A program made the position numbers and the translations under genes. A stretch of DNA of 64,000 nucleotides from Diospyros lotus (taxonomy: Eukaryota > Streptophyta > Magnoliopsida > Ericales > Ebenaceae). Positions 46,253 to 57,950 of the stretch are shown here, piece by piece (positions within the stretch are counted from its first letter, which is position 1; each line of letters starts with the position of its first letter). The stretch spans positions 18,801,669 to 18,865,668 of the forward strand of contig NC_068344.1 of NCBI RefSeq assembly GCF_014633365.1, in the 5' to 3' direction. The notes under the pieces were generated by a model. The model was given only the letters and a program-made list of their open reading frames with translations. It ran no database searches and had not been told where the DNA came from.

Positions 46253-48881
46253 TCCCTTTCAGTTTATATAGCCACTTACACTTTACCAACTTATGGTTTT
46301 CAGGCTTTGCAACCAACTTCCACGTTCCATTTAATTTTAAAGATGCCATTTCCTCATCCATGGCTTGTTTCCATTTTAGGTGTTCAAGAGATTTAATGGC
46401 CTCTTCATAACAAGATGGTTCAGTAGATTTCATTTCAGCTCCTGCTATCAGAGCACAGTAAATTAAATCGGCATAGCCAAACCTAGCAGGTGGTCTTACT
46501 TCTCTCCGGCCTCTATCTCTAGCAAGCTGATAATTGTTGAGATCTGGATGAGGGGTGTCTACAGCCACCTCTTCAACTTCACTTTCACTATGGTTAGGCT
46601 CAGAATTTTCACCTAAGTGCTCAGAATTTCCACCTAAGTTACTGTCTAATACTGGATCAGACTCCTGAGGATTAGGTACTGTCAGCTGGTCATGAGTACC
46701 AGCTCGGTGCTCCACCTCAATATAATTTCCACCTCTATGTTCATGATGTTTTGAAGTTTCTTCTATTTTATTTGAGGATTTGCAAGGGAAGTTATCTTCA
46801 TTAAATACAACATCCCTACTTATTATAATTTTTACTCCACTTGAAGTCCTATCCCATAGCCGGTATCCCTTAGTCCTTTCTTGGTATCCTAAGAATATAC
46901 ACTTCTTAGATCTAGGGTCCAACTTACCCTCTGACTGATGAGCAAAGGCCTCACACCCAAAAACTTTAAGATGATTGTAGGTTAGCTTTCTCTTGGTCCA
47001 TTTTTCTTCTAGGAAAACAAGTTTTAATGCAGTTGAAGGACTCCTATTTACTATATATGCAGCAGTGTTTAGTGCTTCCCCCCATAATGATTTAGGCAAG
47101 TTAGCAGTAAGTAATAAGCATCTGACTTTTTCTAATAAAGTTCTATTCATCCTCTCAGCTACCCCATTTTGTTGGGGTGTATATCTTACTGTTCTATGCC
47201 TAAGTATGCCTTGGGAACTACAATATTCATTAAATTCTTTGCTGCAGAACTCTAACCCATTATCTGTTCTTAAAATTTTAATTTTTCTTTCTGATTGATT
47301 TTCTACTAGAGTTTTCCATGACTTAAATTTATCTAATGTCTGATCTTTAGATTTAAGTAAGAAAACCCAGACCTTCCTAGTATAATCATCAATAATAGAG
47401 AGAAAATACATGTTTCCACCTTGAGTAGGTGTCTGAGATGGACCCCAAAGATCTGCATGTAAGTATTCTAGGCATGCCTTCGCAAGGTGAGTTCCTTTAG
47501 GGAAGCTCAACCTGCGTTGCTTGCCAAGGAAACATGACTCACAGAAATTTATAGAGTCAGGTGTTAGAGAACCTAGGTAGCCGTGGCTTGATAAAGCCTG
47601 CATACCTTTCAAGCTCATATGACCAAGCCTCAAGTGCCATAGATCTGTTCCCTCAGATTTAACAGTGCATGCAGCAGGCAAGTATGAAGAACAACAACCA
47701 TTCAAGACATATAAACCATTTTTCTTGGTACCAGAAAGAACTAACTTATCATTCTTAAATACAAACAATGAACCTTTTTCAGCTTTATAAGATAGTCCTT
47801 GTTCATCTAAAGTGCCAAGTGATATTAGATTTCTTTTTAAATTTGGCACATATCTTACCCCTGTGAGAATTCTTAAGTTGTTGTCATGGAGTTTAAGTGA
47901 TATGTCCCTTATGCCTTCTACTTTGCATGAATGATTGTTTCCCATATAGACTGTTCCCTTTTCATTATCATCAAAATTATGAAACCATTCTAGGTTAGGA
48001 CTCATATGAAAGGAACATCCTGAATCCATAATCCATTCACTAGAGGAAGTTTCAGAAATAGTTAAGACTTCTGCTAAACAATTTGAGGTTCCTATAGGAT
48101 CAGTCGGGTTAGCCTTTTGATTTTGTCTCTTTAAGTCATAGCAGTACTTTTTAATATGGCCTTCCTTACCGCAATGATAACATTTCCATTTAGGTTTTTG
48201 TTTTCCTTTGTTATCCTTTTTCTTGCCCTTAGAGTTAAATCCATTAGATTGTTTAGAATTAAATTGCTTCTTATGAAATTCCCCTTTTGTGAATAGGGCA
48301 TTACCATGTTTCTTAGAGGCATTTAATTCTAGTTCTCTAGCCTTTAGCCCTGAAATAACTAATTCAAGTGTAGGGACTATACCAGTATATTGAAGAGCAT
48401 GTTTTACCACATTATAATCATCAGATAGAGAATTTAGTAAGATCATAGCTTCACTAGTGTCTCCTAATGCTTGATCAGTTCCCCTAAGAAGAAGAGACAA
48501 CCTAGTAAACTCATCTATGTTTTCATCCATAGACTTAGAGGTGTCCATTTTGAAATTAAATAACAGACCTTTAAGATAAACTAAATTAGGGGCAGCCATA
48601 ACAGCATATAAAGATTCTAGTTTATTCCAAAGGTCAAGAGGTGAGGTTATTCCATCTACTTTTCGAATGACACTGTCACCTAGATGCAGAAAAATAAGGT
48701 TATAAGCCTCTTCCCTAATCTCAGCTGTCTGATCTAATTGTTCCCTAGTCCATTTCCTATCATTTGGTTCTAGGGCAATGACCAATTTATGATGTGAGAG
48801 CAGAACCCTCATCTTTTTCTTCCAACTCCCAAAATCCCCTTTACCATTGAAAACCCCAATATCAAACCTAGTGGTAGTCAT
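46239..48881 (-). pseudogene. Copia B gag-protease-integrase frame (880 codons)
   Basis: From the start MTTTRFDIGVFNGKGDFGSW the frame contains the gag domain (residues ~15-200), zinc knuckle CYHCGKEGHIKKYC (~234), protease active site WIMDSGCSFHMS (~283), the HHCC domain LWHLRLGHMSLKGM to CESCFLGKQRR (~415-465), and the integrase core from DLWGPSQTPTQGGNMYFLSI through ILRTDNGLEF (~540) to YTPQQNGVAERMNRTLLEKV (~570), with all three catalytic acids visible. It then enters the start of RT (EAIKSLEHLKWKQAMDEEMA) and stops after WLYKLKGNEQ because of a frameshift. This is by far the longest intact coding stretch in the window. Confidence 0.95.
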
Positions 48882-49030
48882 CTTGCAATCGGGTACCCTA
48901 ACCCCTAGTCACTATTAGAGATTTTCTTAGTAAACCCTCAGTGACTGAATCTCTCATAAAACCCTAGAGGACAGTTACCCAAACACGAACAGAAAACAAA
49001 CAGTAAGATAAACAAGGTAATCGATTTAGG

Positions 49031-49042
49031 GCTCTGATACCA
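49031..49042 (-). promoter_or_regulatory. Primer binding site of copia B
   Basis: Minus strand TGGTATCAGAGC, one base from the LTR end; perfect plant initiator-Met-tRNA type. Confidence 0.95.
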
Positions 49043-49043
49043 C

Positions 49044-49868
49044 TGTTGGGCTGAGACATGCATACACACACATACAAATGTCCCAACCACCTCTAACACA
49101 GGAAGATAATAACAAAGACAGTTCCCGCAAAATAGATCAAAGCAGCACAAACATAAATACAGTGAAAGAGGCACGAGGTTTTTACCGTGGTTCACCCTAA
49201 AATAGGGCTACGTCCACGTTGATACAATGAAAGAGGAAGATAATAACAAAGACAGTTCCCACAAAATAGATCAAAGCAGCACAAACATAAATACAGTGAA
49301 AGAGGCACGAGGTTTTTACCGTGGTTCACCCTAAAATAGGGCTACGTCCACGTTGAGTTCCGATTTAAGGGAGCTCACTGCACTATAATCATGATGATAG
49401 ATATACACCCTCAGCTTGTCAACACTCCAAACAAATACAGCAAGACAAGTAAGTAAGATGGTAACAGTAATAGCTTACAACCATAAACGAGCCAACACAC
49501 AAGATCTGTAGGACTCGAACAGCACTGAAGGGGAGGATGACAGCAGTAGATGGAAGAGATCAGTGAGCGCCAGTATATCGCTATAGATCGCAGCTAGGGT
49601 TTAAATAGCCACGTGAGAGGATAGGTTCTGGAGAGAAGATTGGCAGATTTAGGGCTAAGGATGAGATGCGGTTGTAACAAACGAAGACCAGGTCATTTAT
49701 ATGGGAGAGCATTGGATGGGCCACGGAGCTAACAGATTGCGGAGGTTGCTGAATGGGCCAAGCCCAATTGCCATCCATCCAGCAAGGCCGCAGGAGGTTG
49801 CTAAATGGGTCAAGCCCACTAACCTTCCATCCTGCGGCCCTCTTTGAGTTGGGGCTTCACTATCAACA
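49044..49868 (-). repeat. 5' LTR of copia B, with 134-bp tandem duplication
   Basis: 825 bp with ends TGTTGGGCTGAG and CACTATCAACA. The block from GGAAGATAATAACAAAG at 49101 recurs at 49235 (offset 134), accounting exactly for the length difference from the 3' LTR. The primer site TGGTATCAGAGC (minus) is at 49031-49042. Confidence 0.95.
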
Positions 49869-51300
49869 GCTTCACATCCATCAAAAGAAAAGAGAGAATG
49901 TGCTTATCATTCCTATCCTTTATCTCTTTGTAAATTCAAGAGAAATGTATGTATTCCACTGTAATCTCAACCCTTCTCTTGTATACTTTATTTACATTTT
50001 CTTGTGAGGTTGTAAAAGTTAAGCCTGATCCTTGTAAAAGGCATTGGTTGTGCTTGATCTTGTTTTAAAGCTATCTGTTGGAAAAGGTTTGTAGCTGTGC
50101 CTGTTGTAAAAGCTACCCAAATAAGTTTGGTTGACTAGATCCTTGGTGAAAAACCAAGGTAGTGGAGTAGGTAGGTAGCCAAACCACTCTAAAATTTTGG
50201 TGTGTTGCATTCTTTCAATTTTTCTTTATCTTTTACTTTAGTTTATTTGAAAATTTTAAGGGTGAAAGCTTCATTCACCCTTTTTCTTAAGCTAATTTTG
50301 CTTTATAATCATCTCATTACACTAATTGGGATCTACTGCATAGTACTAAGTTAGTGAGTTTGATTAGTCCATGGTTCTCAATCGGTCAAGACATTAGTAA
50401 TTAAAGGATTGAATTATAAGGTAATCGTTAATGAACTAGGTTCACTCTCAATTGAGTTCATTGCCATTTATAATATCTTAGTATGTTGCTAGAAGTCACT
50501 CAACATCTTCAGGGTGTTTTGAGAAGATAAAAAGTTTCTCAAAATGGATTGAAGAGTTCGATTGACATAAAAGGAGTTTGATATTTCCTAATTGCTATTT
50601 GATAGTGAACTGAGAAAGTCGCACCCAAAAATAAAGCGATCAAAATAAAATTGTGGGACTTGTGTTATGTTTTCGGTTCCATTAAGATTAATGGAATGTT
50701 TAATTATCATTAAGACTTAATGACATATTGGTATGCAATTGAGTAAAGCCTTGCAATAACAAACATCAAATTGTCGACTCATTTCTTGAACTGTTGATAG
50801 TTTTTCAAAAGTTGAAAATTGTTGATTGCTCGATGAATATTGTCGATAGTTTCTATTTGATAGATTATGCATGGAAGGTTTAAGAGTTAGTGGAATGTCC
50901 ACCAACTCCCATGCTACTTGTCACTCTCTTTTGTTGCATGGTTTATGAGTGAATTTTTCCTGAAATCCACTTATTCTTCTTCCATTAATGCATATTAATA
51001 GAGAGATTAAAAGAAGAAAAAGGTTTTAGCTAAGCCAATTTGTAGCTTCCTTCTTCTCGACAACTTTTTCTTCTTTCTCTCAAATTGCTCAAGAGTTGAG
51101 CTTTTGTTTTTGAAAATAAGGAGAGCTACAAGCCTATACATACCCTTTGCAGTTTTCAACTAGCACTAGAAGAGGTTTAAGGGATTTTGGAAGCTAGCTT
51201 GGTATGGACCAACTAGGCCCTTTCACACTTGAGAAGGATAAAGTCAACTTGTGAAGCTTCTCTTACACCAAACACTAGTCCTTTAAGAGGTAATTCTTTA

Positions 51301-52524
51301 CTAAATAGTTCAATTTTGGATGAATAGTGAGTGTATATTGATAAAACACCTCAGCTTCATGTGGCTTTTTGTGTATATTTTTGTTGCACACCTAAGATGT
51401 GAAATTTTTTAAACCTTAGACACCCATATAAGATCCCCAAAAATTTTAAAGTAATGGCAAAGGATTCCTTGTTATTATAACAAGCAAAACAATTTATAAT
51501 GAGACCTATAATCTTCAAAATGTTCATTGTTTTTAGGTTAATGTTAACATTGATGGTGGACACTATTCCCCAAAATAACCCAAATTTGAGAATTGGGCTT
51601 CAAGTTAGAGAGGGCCCAAAAAGTTAGGCCTACCTCAAGGTCCTACAGTAGATAACCCAAACTTGCACCAAGGTGAGCCAGGGCTTAAGCTTGGACCTAT
51701 GATTGGTCTACCTAGTCCACCCTAAGGTTCATATTCGACCATCCACATGGTCTCATCCTAGCCATATTGGCTGCATAGACCGTTTAAATAAAGGTATAAT
51801 GTCCCAAGGGTTTATGTATGACATTTATTACACATTTTTTATATCACTATTATGTTATTTTTTAGCATAGTGACTAACTTGAGTGTTAGAGGATCTATCG
51901 GAGGACTAGACCCCGTCTTTCTTTCTTACAGAAAGAGTTAGTTTAAGACACACTTGAGCTTAAGGATTGGAAGGAAAGCCTCAGAATCATATAGTACTCA
52001 AAAAAGGCACAAACACATCATAGATTGGGTGGTGTTTGGACCTTTAAACCTTATCACTTTGTCCCCTACCATGGGCCCAATTATTGTATCCATTCATACG
52101 CGCTTGACTTTGGTGGTTACCCACTTGTCCATCAAGTAGCTACCTAGCTTGTCACACTATATGCCTCCTCGCTTAACACTTATAACCATTAGTCTCGAGC
52201 ATAAAAAAGCCACAAAAGGGCTCGAATCCCTATTATTGTGAACTAACCATCTCATGACCACTAGGGTAATCAACCTCCCCAAAATAAACTTACACAACTC
52301 AAGAATTAAGTGTAGCACCTCATTGAATCTCTGACCACCTTCCTTGGTTAATAAGGAAAGAAAAAAAGCTAATCCAAGGACAAACTCTCTCAATGGAATG
52401 ATCACCATTTGGGAGAACATCCTCATATTTCTTAGGAGAAAAGACCTTTTCAAAGAGAATTGGACTCAAGATATCAAGTGCAATTAATAGCGACAATAGA
52501 GGGATAAAACCCATCATTCTTGAG
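51301..52524 (+). repeat. Non-coding; possible Tat-type LTR
   Basis: No gene. GTGGACACTATTCCCCAAAA near 51555 and GTGACTAACTTGAGTGTTAG-AGGATC near 51869-51895 resemble the start and the R/U5 signature (TGACTTGAGCGTCGGAGG) of Tat-type gypsy LTRs; compare TGACTTAAGCATCAGAGGG at 60974. Boundaries and target duplication were not resolved. Confidence 0.45.
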
Positions 52525-52873
52525 TGTTGAGTTTGATTTTGATAATGTTTTGATGATGAATATTTAATACAAAACTTTAATGAACATTTAAGGATGTTTT
52601 GAGGTTCTAATAAGCTAAATGTAAATGAACCTCAATAGGATTAACCTTAAAGTGTTACTCTAGGGTTTCAATGATTAATTAACTAATATTTGAGCTTAAT
52701 AGAGTAATTATTCTTGTAATCGAGTAAGGAAATGTTTTAGTTGAGTAACATGTGTTGTACTCATCTAATTATCATTTTAATTGAGTAAGATCAAAACACT
52801 CAAGGGTTTAATTAATTATATACTTGTATTACTCGAGTATGTTATGGAATAGCATAAATCGAGTAAGCAGAAT

Positions 52874-55214
52874 TGTAACGGCCTGCTTACTGGAACTCCC
52901 GCTAGGAAAGAAGATCGGTAAGAGAGAGTCATTAAAGGTTAGGTACATAATATATTCCAATAAGAGCTAACCACATAAACAATACAAAAATCATAAAACT
53001 TCACTTATGCACATATACATCTCCAGGTTAATACTGTGTTATATTCGGGTCCATCTTCCCATATATTACAAAATATGAAAGGGGATAAAGGAAAGTACAA
53101 AATAGAACTTGGCTCCCTGCCCTCAAAACAACCCCCAAGAACCTACAGGTTGGGAAGACATCTGTACACATCTATTATAAGACTCACTAGTAGCTATACC
53201 CGTCACCGACCTTAGCTTGTCTTTATCTTTACTTGGAATGGCGCAAGAAACAACATGAGCCACAAGGCTCAGCAAGTCTATGAAACAAACATGGATCATA
53301 ACAAAGTGGATCATAATACGATAACCATAAATGAATAAAAGATAATCACAATGGCCACTAGCAAGTATAAGTCATAGGAGTAAAAGTAGCATGAACATAT
53401 ATAATTCGCAATATCGTCTCACCAAGATGGAATAACAATGCTAATAACATGGATAAGATAGTATCAAGGGTTCTCTACCATGAGTGGACATATCGACAGA
53501 CTCACTACCATAGTAATATGCAAATATATTGCCAGCAAACTCACTGTTATAGTGTCAACGGACATCACCATCATAGTGTCAGCGGACTCATTGCCATAGT
53601 GTCAACGGACTCACCGTCATAGTATTAGCGGACACACTGCCATAGTGTCAACGGACTCATCGTCATAGTATTAATAGACACACAACCATAGTGACAATGG
53701 ACTAACTGCCATAGTGTGAATGCACGAACGCACTGCCTTGGAAATCCACGGCATACCACCATTATATAACTCGCACACATATGTCAATGCATGAGATATG
53801 TATGTTCATTTCCATCGCAACATGAAACTAGGCAATCTCATAGTACTAGTGGTTATTGTCTCATTCAAGGATACTTTTATGGGATATTATTCAGCCAACA
53901 TGTTTATTTATATGCATTTAACGCACCCAAGTCCCTTATGTGCAAACACGCTAATAGTTGTACACAAATTGGCCAAGAACATTTAGATATATTTTGAAAA
54001 TAATAGGAGGCCTCTCAAAACTTATCCAAATAGCTTTAAATATGAACCAAATTGAATCCTATTGAGTCTAGTTTATAACGCAACAAATGTTCATAAATCC
54101 GATATTTCTATAAGAAGTTATGGCCAAAACTGTAGAGCATGCTCATGTTGTACAGGCTAAAAATGGTCGACCGATGGGAAGGAAACAGTTCACCGATAGA
54201 GGCCTTTCACCCAAATTGTCGACTGTTTAAGCCAACGGTCGACCGACATAACCCTTCACACCCAACTGTCGACAGATTAAGGGAAAACAGTGGACCGATA
54301 GTACCCGAAAAGCCACAAACAACTCACATAACACCCAAAATACATGTAAGCAACACCAAATTCTTGCATGCAACTACACCCTAGCAATAACATGCCATTC
54401 CTTTTAGAAATATGGGGTGAATCAAGTCCCCGTTTAGATGCTAGGCCCGATTTATCAAAAAGACAAGAAAAATGACACGAATCACAACCAACCAGGTTTG
54501 TACAAAATCTCCTTCCAAAGAAGGGTTTTATGGAAACTTAACCCGAAAATGGATGTCTCAAGAATCACAAAGGGAGGAGAGATTTAAGGCACACGACAAC
54601 AAGGTTCTAATAGAAGAACTTGTCATGGAAAAAAGATGAAATAGGAACTTGCCTCAATGGTTAAATGAATCTGAAGAAGAAGACAAACCACAAACCGAGC
54701 TTCTGCGATCAACTAACAACCCTTTAGCTTCAGCACCCAATCTTCTCTTTGCACAACCAAGAAGGAGATGAAGAAGAAGAGTCGGTGGAGCAAAAAAGAG
54801 AAGAAGAGTCAGGAGAAGGAGGAAGAGAAATGAAGAAGATTACACACAAAGCCATATATATATATATATAATTCTCCCATTTTCCCCCATTTGCCCTTGC
54901 ATTTGCCACTATTTTCATGGTTGCCACTCCCCATTTTCCTCCTTTAAATTAAATAGAAATAACTATATATATATATATATCCACACACACACCCAGCGGA
55001 GAGCCTCATTTTTCCTCAATTCTATAGGCCTTATTTTGACTTTTTCACAACTTCTCACTCCCTTTGGCTTGGAACAGTCAACCCACATGTATTCCATTCC
55101 ATTTTTCACTTTTCACAAGACTTAGAATATTTTTAACCTTCTAAATCAACTTACCAAAATATAGCACACACCACCAAGGCCAACATACTCTGGACCCCAT
55201 GTCGGGTCGTTACA
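52874..55214 (-). repeat. Solo LTR, 2.3 kb (family 1, copy 2)
   Basis: Ends TGTAACGGCC and GGGTCGTTACA, with perfect AGAAT duplications at 52869-52873 and 55215-55219. On the minus strand it begins TGTAACGACCCGACATGGGG, like 33698. A (TA)n box at about 54857-54871 followed on the minus strand by a CT-rich leader supports minus sense. Contains the tandem array at 53485-53735 and no internal coding region. ORFs inside (for example 53791-53997, 54139-54384) are not supported as genes. Confidence 0.9.
53485..53735 (+). repeat. Tandem array of ~30-bp units in solo LTR
   Basis: About eight degenerate units of the form CATAGTGTCAACGGACTCACCGT, varying at a few positions. Units are contiguous, with no spacers, which excludes a CRISPR array. 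Confidence 0.85.
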
Positions 55215-56674
55215 AGAATGTTAATCAACTAAGTGGTACATTAGTCAAGTAATTTTATTCTTTAATCGAGTAAAAAATCGGGGTCAAAATGACAAGTCTC
55301 TGAACTTGTATCATTAGTCAACTAAGAAAAATATTAATTGAGTAACTCATTTCTTTGTCGAGTAACTAGGAATTTTACTCAAGTAATAAATCATGAGCAA
55401 ATGTTAAGTTTCTATAGTTGAGCATTTAGTTAACTAAGAAGAAATTATTAATCGAGTAACTTCATACTTAATTGAGTAAAAATTATCATATTGAGTATGA
55501 GTCTCTATACTTGAATTATTAATTGACTAAGAGTAATTTATACTCGAGTAATGTCATATTTTAATCAAGTATCAAATGTGTTAATCGAGTAAAAAATTTA
55601 AAATTAAAAGTGATAGAAATGTTAATCGACTAAGATATTCTTTTAATCGAGTAATATCATTATTTAGCTAAGTAACAAACATATTAGTTGAGTAATGACT
55701 AATATAGTTGACAAGCTTAATTGAGCAACATTTTCTAATAGTTGAGTAATGTCTAAGCTTAATCGACGAAATCAAGATTACTCGAGTAAGGCTGTGTTGA
55801 AATTCAAAAAACTAACCATTACAAACAACATTAAATGCGCATAGTTTTTAATTTTAGACAATCAAATTGTCATTAAATGATATTTGAACAATCTTTTATG
55901 AAAGTTAACTATGTTTGAGCTTTAAGATTGAATTCTAACTATTGTAAGGACAAAAGAAGAATGCTTTTATACATACATATATGAAAATCTAATTTGACCA
56001 AAAAAGAGTTGTTAAAAGTTCAAGTGCATTCAAAGTCTAAATCCAAGCAACTATATATATATATATATATCCAAGGGATGCATGAGAATATAGTTATCTT
56101 GAGGAGAATGAGAAAGAGGAGAAAAAAAGAGAAAAAGTTGAATTGAAAACTAATCTCTATTGTTCTCTTGTCTTCAAAGCCTTGATATTGAGAGAGAGTG
56201 AAGTACTTTTATTTTTCTTCTTTTGTACTCTCTGTTTGTAATCTTTAAAATTCCTCTTGATCATTTTTTTCATATTTTTAGAGGGATATCATAGTGTGAG
56301 ATTCCGCTTCATATTTGTTTGAGAGTGTTTTCTCTGTAAGCTTTTGCTTAATACCTATTTGTCTCAATTTACTGAAGGGTTATAGCTAAACCTGGTAAAA
56401 GCTACATAATGGATTCTTAAAATCCTTGATAAGGAGTCAAGGTGAGGAGTAGGACGAGTTGTGTCAAACCACTATATATCTTGTCTGTTATTTATTTTTA
56501 ATTCTCTTGCATTTGATTTTCACATTTCAAACTTTTCACATTTACAACATTGTTTTCTAGTTATAAAAATAGTAGAAAATAGTTTTGTATAAAATCCTTT
56601 CAACTGAAAAAGTTTTGAAACACCCAATTCAACCCCTTCTTGGGTGTACACTCTTATATTAATACAGTTTCATT

Positions 56675-56686
56675 TGGTATCACAAG
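56675..56686 (+). promoter_or_regulatory. Degenerate primer binding site of SIRE-like element
   Basis: TGGTATCACAAG, matching TGGTATCAGAGC at the first eight bases, eight bases after the LTR end. Confidence 0.65.
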
Positions 56687-56719
56687 TACTCTTATTTTTT
56701 GGTTTAACAATTAGGAGTG

Positions 56720-57950
56720 ATCCATGGCCATCCCAAAAGACTTCAATGTTTAAGGAGGCAATATTTCATAGATATACCACCTTACTTTAATGGATCGTTT
56801 TATGATCGATGGAAGAAAATAATTTCTATTTATATGATATCCATTGATTATAAAATACGGAGTATTACAAAAAAAAATAAAAAATAAAAAAAGATTTGTT
56901 TCTAAACAAAAATTAAAGTGGAATGAATATGACAAAAACTGTTTCCTTTTAAATATCAAAGCCATGAATATTTTGCATCATGCTCGACATGAAAATGTTT
57001 GTGCAAAAATTTCTAAATGTTTAAGTGTTAAAAATATATTGAATACTCTTGATTCAATGTATATCTCTAATGATTTCTTTAAAAATGTTGATGAAAGCTT
57101 GCAATGTGAAGATCATCCAAATCACCAACAAACATAGGATCAAACACGTGTTTAAAGGAAAATGAAGAAGAGCATCCTCTACTTTTACAATTATTTTAGA
57201 TATTGATAGTGATCATGAGCATAATACATTAAATGATAATATTGAATTTCATAATGCACTTTCATATGAAAATTTACTAAATGCTTTTCAATGAGTTGCA
57301 TGTTAAATTTGAAAACATTTCTTTAGAAAACAAAGGTTCCCAAAATCAATTACATTTAGTTACCAAACAATTGGAAGTTCTAAGAAAAGAGAATGAATCT
57401 TTAAAAGCTTCCAACAAAATATTTTTACAAAAAGAGTTTCGTGTTGTTAAATCAATTTCTTGCAAAAATCTATCACATGGAAACTTTGATTTAAAAGAAC
57501 AATTTAAAGAAGAACATAAACAGAGATGACATTTCTTGAGGTCACAAAGTTATAATTCTTTTTATAAGAAATACAAAGGAAATCATATTGTTGACCTATA
57601 ATGACGTGGGTTCTCAAGGATAATAAACCATTAAATGATTATCATACCAACTCCCAAGTACCCAAAAAACAATGGGTATCAAAATGTTCTCCTAAAATTT
57701 CATGTATGCAAAATCCAATAGGATAATTTTGAAAAGAAAGGAAAGATGTCTCAAGAAAAGAGGTTGTCACTCAAAGATAAGCTAAAAGAGACAATCATTG
57801 GAGGAGAGTAAATCATTTCAATCCAAGGAAAAGACATAATTCAGAGTACCTTGCAAATAATCATTCATGGTGGATCCACACACAAAAATGGGAAGGAAGT
57901 GGACACCTCCAAACACATAGGAAATGCTGCAATGCATGCTAAGAATATGA
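56720..57950 (+). pseudogene. SIRE-like copia gag region, decayed
   Basis: A start-like MAIPKDFNV at about 56724 is followed, with stops and frame changes, by PYFNGSFYDRWKKII, KWNEYDKNCFLLNIKAMNIL (56920-56980) and CAKISKCLSVKNILNTLDSM (about 57000-57062), a gag (UBN2) pattern. At 57281-57529 a coiled-coil segment (HLVTKQLEVLRKENESLKAS) matches the extended gag of SIRE-type elements. No protease, integrase or RT follows; sequence similarity ends around 57950, so the element is truncated. It is an old copy. Confidence 0.75.

Larger units (their letters stand above)
44081..49868 (-). mobile_element. Ty1/copia element B, structurally complete
   Basis: LTRs at 44081-44771 and 49044-49868, GCTTC duplications at 44076-44080 and 49869-49873, a perfect primer site and a polypurine tract define a complete 5.8 kb element. 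The minus-strand coding region has gag through RNase H in order. Three lesions break it: frameshifts near 46245 and 45645 and a stop at 45207. The TNT1/Tork-like group is inferred from motifs. The two LTRs are close apart from a 134-bp duplication in one, so this is probably the youngest insertion in its nest. Confidence 0.95.
42866..50321 (+). repeat. SIRE-like solo LTR (copy 1), split by copia B
   Basis: It starts TGTTAAGTTTTGATGTGATA and ends CATCTCATTACA; without copia B it is about 1.66 kb. Its 3' part (49874-50230: TAAAAGCTAC, CAAGGTAGTGGAGTAGG, CCAAACCACTCTAAAATTTTG) matches 56390-56480 in the second SIRE-like LTR. The left part (42960-43800) is dense in TAATCGAGTAA-like words. No internal region is attached, so it is a solo LTR. 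Its target duplication was not recognised. Confidence 0.7.
42138..51300 (+). repeat. Long copia-type LTR-like repeat (copy 2), split by nested insertions
   Basis: The first part (42138-42865) aligns with 4132-4860 and the second (50322 to about 50730) with about 4905-5270, through words such as TAAGTTAGTGAGTTTGAT and CCATG-TCTCA-TCG. The two halves are separated by a SIRE-like solo LTR carrying a copia. Similarity to copy 1 fades after 50730, so the right limit is approximate. No coding sequence belongs to it. Confidence 0.6.
52525..56666 (+). repeat. SIRE-like 5' LTR (copy 2), split by a solo LTR
   Basis: It starts TGTTGAGTTTGATTTTGATA, ends GGGTGTACACTCTTATATTA then ATACA, and is about 1.80 kb without the insertion. 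CCCAATTCAACCCCTTCTTG just before the end is the hallmark of SIRE-type LTR ends. TAATCGAGTAA-like words fill 52690-52870 and 55225-55800. A primer site and gag follow, so this is the 5' LTR of a plus-strand element. Confidence 0.8.

Noticed and set aside
46993..47298. 101-codon plus-strand ORF
   Set aside because: Antisense shadow of the copia B integrase.
53485..53735. CRISPR-like regular repeats
   Set aside because: Contiguous degenerate units without unique spacers, in plant DNA; a minisatellite.
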